Shown: positions 60,481 to 64,000 of the stretch, one piece after another | How positions within the stretch are numbered: position 1 is the stretch's first letter | How the letters are laid out: each line of letters begins with the position of its first letter | Source of the DNA: Paenibacillus sp. NEAU-GSW1 | Lineage (GTDB): Bacteria; Bacillota; Bacilli; Paenibacillales; Paenibacillaceae | Assembly: GCF_009737085.1 (NCBI RefSeq) | Contig: NZ_WOVL01000022.1 | Coordinates: forward strand, 1 to 64,000 | Length of the DNA: 64,000 nt | Direction: 5' to 3' | Notes under the pieces: generated by a model | The model's database searches: none | The model's input: the letters and a program-made list of their open reading frames with translations, nothing else | What the model was told of the DNA's origin: nothing | Translations under genes and position numbers: made by a program

Positions 60481-61194
60481 TTAACTAATCATTTGTTCCG
60501 GTTTCAGCAGCAGCTCCGGCAGCTCCTCGATGGAGACAATCAGCCGGTCGTACTGCAGCTCTTCGATTCCGAGCCTGCCGAACCGGTTTATAAGATAGCA
60601 ATCGATTCCTGCGCCGGCACTGCCGATAACATCGTCATAATAGTTGTCTCCGACATAAACGCATTGTTCCGGCTTCACTCCCGCCTCGCTCATCGCTTTG
60701 ATGAAAATGCGCTTATCCGGCTTCTCCAGCCCTACCTCCGCTGATACGACAATTTCATCGAAATAGCTGGCAAGCCCGTTGTCTGCAAGCACGTCTCGGC
60801 AGCTTTTGTTCCAATTGCTGATTAATCCGACGCCAAAATTATGCCGTTTCAGCTTGCCGAGCACCTCCGCCGCAAACGGGAAAGACCGCCACATGGGCTG
60901 CTGCTCCCCTTGCAGCTGAAGCAGCCTTTCGCACTGCTTCCGCAAGTCAAAGCTTACATTAAGCGAGTAATTCAACGTCCCGATATACCAAGGGTAAAAA
61001 GAATAAAGCTCTTTGCCTAAAGCCCCCGGGTACTGCCTCATGAATAGCTTATCGGTCATATGATAGGCCTTCTCGATTTCCTCAAGCGGAATATGGTCGA
61101 TGCCCTGCTCAAGAAGCAGCGTGCGATAAGCCGACTCCCGGTTTTGATAAACGAGCGTGTAGCCTAAATCGAACCAGATAAAAGATTTTTGCAT
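60481..61194 (-). CDS. HAD-superfamily hydrolase with altered motif I
   Basis: A 237-residue HAD protein with a cap domain inserted after motif I. Motif I reads FDLGYTL (nucleophile Asp9). The second position, usually Asp in phosphatases, is Gly11. Motif II is LISNWN, motif III the Lys in GLEKPDKRIF, and motif IV VGDNYYDDVIGS. The Gly replacement is seen in HAD-IA subgroups whose reaction differs or is weak as a phosphatase. AGGAGGAACAG precedes ATG 61194. It lies in the operon between the CocE-like gene and the transporter. Confidence 0.85.
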   Translation of the reverse strand: MQKSFIWFDLGYTLVYQNRESAYRTLLLEQGIDHIPLEEIEKAYHMTDKLFMRQYPGALGKELYSFYPWYIGTLNYSLNVSFDLRKQCERLLQLQGEQQPMWRSFPFAAEVLGKLKRHNFGVGLISNWNKSCRDVLADNGLASYFDEIVVSAEVGLEKPDKRIFIKAMSEAGVKPEQCVYVGDNYYDDVIGSAGAGIDCYLINRFGRLGIEELQYDRLIVSIEELPELLLKPEQMIS

Positions 61195-61215
61195 CTGTTC
61201 CTCCTGCTGTCGTAA

Positions 61216-62961
61216 TCACCTTATTACAGGCAGCCATACCTTCGATGGGTAGCTGCTGTCGTGATAAATCGTTTGCGTCGCCGTTTCGAAATCGGCCTCC
61301 GTCGCCTCTCCCGGCTCAACCAGCGCATTCGGATTGCGGTCGAAGGTCGGAAACAACGAGCTCGTAATATCGATTCGAATCGTATGACCGGGCTTAAATG
61401 CATGAGCCGTCGGTCCAAGCGAGAACGAATAGCGAATAATTTCTCCCGGCGTTACGGCCTCTCTCCGATCCAGACCATTCCGGTAGCTGGCGCGGATAAT
61501 GCCTTCGGCGATATTGTAGGCCTTCCCGTCCGGATACACGTCGATGAGCTTTGCAACGAAATCGGTATCCTCGGCACTCGTCGACGCGTACAGCTCCATC
61601 GTAATTTCACCGGCAATCGCCAGCTTCCGGTCAAGCGTGTCCGATGTGTAGACAAGCACGTCATTGCGGATTTCGATTGGCAGCTGGTTTTTGGGGCCCA
61701 TCGGCGTCAAATCAGGAACAGCGCCCGAACGTCCGCCAAGCGCGGGAACAGCAATCGACGGATGATACACGAACACATCCGGATATTCATGCTCTGGCGG
61801 CTGCTCGATGCTCAAACGACCGTCGCCGTTAATTGAATTGGCTCGCTGCTCGCTGCGCAAATAATAAGGCACTGCCTCCGCGCCGGCAATCGGCCAGCTG
61901 TCGGACTGGCGCCACCGGTTGCTTCCCATTTCAAAATATTGCACCGCCGGTTGATGAGCAAACCGATTGCTCCGCTTGTCTTTCAACCAGTAATCAAACC
62001 ATTCGATTTGCAGCGAATCGATCCGGTTAGCCGCTTCCTCGCCGAAATCAAGCTCGCCGACATATCTGGACCAAGGCATATGGAACCATGGCTCGATAAG
62101 CAAAAATTGATTTTCTCTTGCTTTAGCTGTTCCGCCCCGTTCCCTAATGCCATTGAAGTTATCAATCGTTCCGTCGATGAAAATGTCATACCAGCCGCCG
62201 ATATGGAGCGCCGGCACTTCGATCCGCTCGTATTGCTCGCGCAAAGCGTGCAGCGACCAATACGAATCTCTTGTCGGATGGCGAAGCCATTCCAAATAAT
62301 AAGGCGCTGTTTCCTTGGCAGCCTCCGGCAGATCGGACAACGGCAGCTTGCGATATTGGCTATGTATTGCTGCATATTGCGCTCCAAGCTCAGCAGCCCA
62401 ATCCGTTCTTTTTCGCCTAAGCGCCGTGTCTTGAGCTGCGAAGAACACCCAAGACTGCGAGAGCGCAAGCGAGAACGCGCCGTTCCGATACGCTTTTCCT
62501 TGATAGGAATCTGAGCCGATCATGCCGGGGACGATGCAAGCCAAATGCGGAGGGCGGCTCACCGCCGCCTGCCATTGCGCCGCTCCGACATAAGAAAAAC
62601 CGTACATCCCGACTTTCGGCTCAGCTCCGGGTAGCGCCGCTGCCCATTCAACCGTGTCGTAGCCGTCTTCGGATTCGTTTGCATACGGAGCAAACTCCCC
62701 TTCCGACGACCATCTTCCCCGCGTATCCTGTACGACGACGATATATCCATGTCTTGCATACCACGAAGGATGCGCATAATTCATCGTTTGCGCATCAGCC
62801 TTGTTATACGGCGTTCGCATGACGAGCACCGGGTACGGCCCGCCTTCCTTCGGGCGGTAAATATCGGCGAGCAGCTTAACGCCGTCGCGCATGACGACCG
62901 GAACGTCTCGGTCAAGTTGTATTTCCACCGCTGCCGCTTGTGCAGTTTTCACTTCAGGCAT
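61216..62961 (-). CDS. CocE/NonD-family serine hydrolase (X-Pro dipeptidyl-peptidase-like)
   Basis: A 581-residue alpha/beta hydrolase. The N-terminal catalytic domain (S15/CocE type) has the nucleophile elbow GFSYVG and the preceding DTRGRWSSEGEF strand. A helical cap and a C-terminal jelly-roll (RKLAIAGEITMELYAS, GHTIRIDITSSLFPTFDRN) follow. No signal peptide. Relatives hydrolyse peptides, esters or beta-lactam side chains. Within an operon with a peptide-type transporter, it may cleave the imported substrate. GGGAGG suggests ATG 62961; TTG 62970 is possible. Confidence 0.87.
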   Translation of the reverse strand: MPEVKTAQAAAVEIQLDRDVPVVMRDGVKLLADIYRPKEGGPYPVLVMRTPYNKADAQTMNYAHPSWYARHGYIVVVQDTRGRWSSEGEFAPYANESEDGYDTVEWAAALPGAEPKVGMYGFSYVGAAQWQAAVSRPPHLACIVPGMIGSDSYQGKAYRNGAFSLALSQSWVFFAAQDTALRRKRTDWAAELGAQYAAIHSQYRKLPLSDLPEAAKETAPYYLEWLRHPTRDSYWSLHALREQYERIEVPALHIGGWYDIFIDGTIDNFNGIRERGGTAKARENQFLLIEPWFHMPWSRYVGELDFGEEAANRIDSLQIEWFDYWLKDKRSNRFAHQPAVQYFEMGSNRWRQSDSWPIAGAEAVPYYLRSEQRANSINGDGRLSIEQPPEHEYPDVFVYHPSIAVPALGGRSGAVPDLTPMGPKNQLPIEIRNDVLVYTSDTLDRKLAIAGEITMELYASTSAEDTDFVAKLIDVYPDGKAYNIAEGIIRASYRNGLDRREAVTPGEIIRYSFSLGPTAHAFKPGHTIRIDITSSLFPTFDRNPNALVEPGEATEADFETATQTIYHDSSYPSKVWLPVIR

Positions 62962-62979
62962 CGTCCTCAAACGCCTCCC

Positions 62980-64000
62980 CTAGCTGACCGCACCGGCAGT
63001 TGCAGCCGCTGCTGCCTGAATCGCCTGATCTAAATCTTCAACCAAATCTTCCGAATCCTCGATGCCGATTGACAGACGGATCAGATCAGGGCCGATGCCT
63101 GCATTTAATTGCGCCTCCGGCGACAGCTGAGCGTGCGTCGTACTCGCCGGATGAATGACAAGTGACTTGGCGTCGGCCACATTGGCCAGATGAGAGAACA
63201 GCTGCAAATGATTAATGAACACGTTCGCCGCTTCATATCCGCCTTTAAGCCCGAACGTTAATATCGAGCCCGGCCCTTTCGGATAATAGCGCCGGGACAG
63301 TTCATAATACGGACTGCTTTTCAGCCCGGGATAGCTCACCCATGCTACTTCCGGATGGACGCTTAAATAATCGACGATCAGCTTGGCGTTGCTAATATGT
63401 TTCTCCAGCCGAAGCGACAGCGTCTCCAATCCCTGCAGCAGCAGAAAAGCATTGAACGGGCTCAATGCCGCGCCGATATCGCGCAAATATTGCACTCGAG
63501 CTTTTGTAATATAGGCAAGCTCGCCGAACTTCTCGACATACTTTAAGCCGTTATAGCTTCTGTCCGGTTCGGTAAAGCCCGGAAATTTGCCGCTGGTCCA
63601 ATCGAAACGTCCGCCGTCTACGATCAAGCCGCCGATCGTCGTGCCGTGACCGCCAATGTATTTGGTAGCAGAATGGACGACGATATCTGCCCCGTGCTCC
63701 AGAGGACGAATTAAATAAGGAGTGCCGAACGTATTGTCAACGATCAGCGGAATTCCGTGCTCATGCGCGATGTCTGCGATCGCGCGGATATCCGGTATAT
63801 TCAGTCCGGGATTGCCGATTGATTCGATAAACAACGCCTTCGTCTTCGACGTAATCGCTTTGCGGAATTGTTCCGGATCGTCCGGATTGACAAAGGTCGT
63901 CTTAATGCCTAGCTTCGGGAGCGTTACGTCGAACAAATTGTACGTTCCTCCGTACAAAGTGGATGCCGAAACAATCTCGTCTCCCGCTTCGGCAATATTG
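62980..64000 (-). CDS. metY: O-acetylhomoserine sulfhydrylase-type PLP enzyme (MetY), partial
   Basis: The C-terminal 340 residues of a Cys/Met-metabolism PLP enzyme. The 5' part lies beyond the window edge. The frame is open to the edge with [21 protein letters not shown]. The PLP lysine is in [14 protein letters not shown], and [20 protein letters not shown] and [10 protein letters not shown] are MetY signatures. It makes homocysteine (or methionine precursors) from O-acetylhomoserine and sulfide. The CocE-type gene follows 18 bp after its stop, so it probably heads or is part of the same operon as the peptide transporter. Confidence 0.9.
   Translation of the reverse strand, partial: NIAEAGDEIVSASTLYGGTYNLFDVTLPKLGIKTTFVNPDDPEQFRKAITSKTKALFIESIGNPGLNIPDIRAIADIAHEHGIPLIVDNTFGTPYLIRPLEHGADIVVHSATKYIGGHGTTIGGLIVDGGRFDWTSGKFPGFTEPDRSYNGLKYVEKFGELAYITKARVQYLRDIGAALSPFNAFLLLQGLETLSLRLEKHISNAKLIVDYLSVHPEVAWVSYPGLKSSPYYELSRRYYPKGPGSILTFGLKGGYEAANVFINHLQLFSHLANVADAKSLVIHPASTTHAQLSPEAQLNAGIGPDLIRLSIGIEDSEDLVEDLDQAIQAAAAATAGAVS

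Noticed and set aside
1-64000. tRNA/rRNA genes, insertion sequences, prophage or restriction-modification genes
   Set aside because: None recognised on reading both strands; no transposase, integrase or methylase motifs.

Overview
The window looks like chromosomal DNA of an endospore-forming Firmicute of the Paenibacillaceae, most likely Paenibacillus. The evidence is spore genes (cwlJ, gerQ, an alpha/beta SASP, a germinant-receptor permease relic), a tryptophan T-box leader, strong Gram-positive ribosome-binding sites, many AraC-type regulators, lipoprotein-fed sugar ABC transporters that lack their own ATPase, and GH31/GH42/GH43 glycosidases. No rRNA or tRNA gene, insertion sequence, prophage or CRISPR array was seen. 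Layout: 0-16 kb is mixed housekeeping and spore genes. It holds an MFS exporter, a TOPRIM protein, ctaB-SCO1-AEC, the cwlJ-gerQ spore-germination pair, a SASP gene with a sigma-G promoter, trpS under a T-box, a two-gene permease locus, a chemoreceptor, a polysaccharide deacetylase, and LysM/3D and CAP-domain secreted proteins. 16-22 kb is a carbohydrate island with a Gfo/Idh oxidoreductase, a TIM-barrel epimerase, a YicI-type alpha-xylosidase and a divergent AraC regulator, then a small gene of unknown function behind an ECF-sigma-like promoter. 22-26.4 kb holds a lipoprotein, an MFS transporter, and a metallo-beta-lactamase/TetR pair with two matching palindromic operators. 26.4-32 kb is one long reverse-strand operon of seven genes (two Gfo/Idh oxidoreductases, epimerase, AraC, SGNH hydrolase, FAH-family protein, mini-XRE) with a cre-like site at its promoter. 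32-34 kb is a water-forming-type NADH oxidase gene preceded by four palindromes that match the Rex redox-repressor consensus. This is the strongest regulatory signal in the window. 33.8-35.8 kb is a frameshifted, 5'-truncated GerAB-type germination permease followed by an island of two tandem-repeat families: about 113 bp x3, and 151 bp x4 with nested inverted repeats. 35.8-47.9 kb is a probable galactan/arabinogalactan utilisation locus: solute-binding lipoprotein, two permeases, GH42 beta-galactosidase, a membrane-bound AraC regulator and a 1103-residue secreted GH43 protein. Its three intergenic regions share a recurring GTGAAC word. 47.9-50.2 kb holds hflK-hflC. 50.4-51.1 kb is a G/T-rich minisatellite and a degenerate TAGCGAA-rich island that abut a 5'-truncated LysR gene. 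51.7-55 kb holds an azoreductase gene and a two-component system whose kinase carries a cysteine cluster in its first GAF domain. 55-64 kb is a reverse-strand operon running from a MetY-type enzyme (cut by the window edge) through a CocE-type hydrolase and a HAD protein to a complete five-gene peptide/nickel ABC transporter. Both clear pseudogenes (gerAB-like and lysR-like) are truncated exactly where repeat islands begin. Gene names rest on recognised sequence motifs; no database search was possible.
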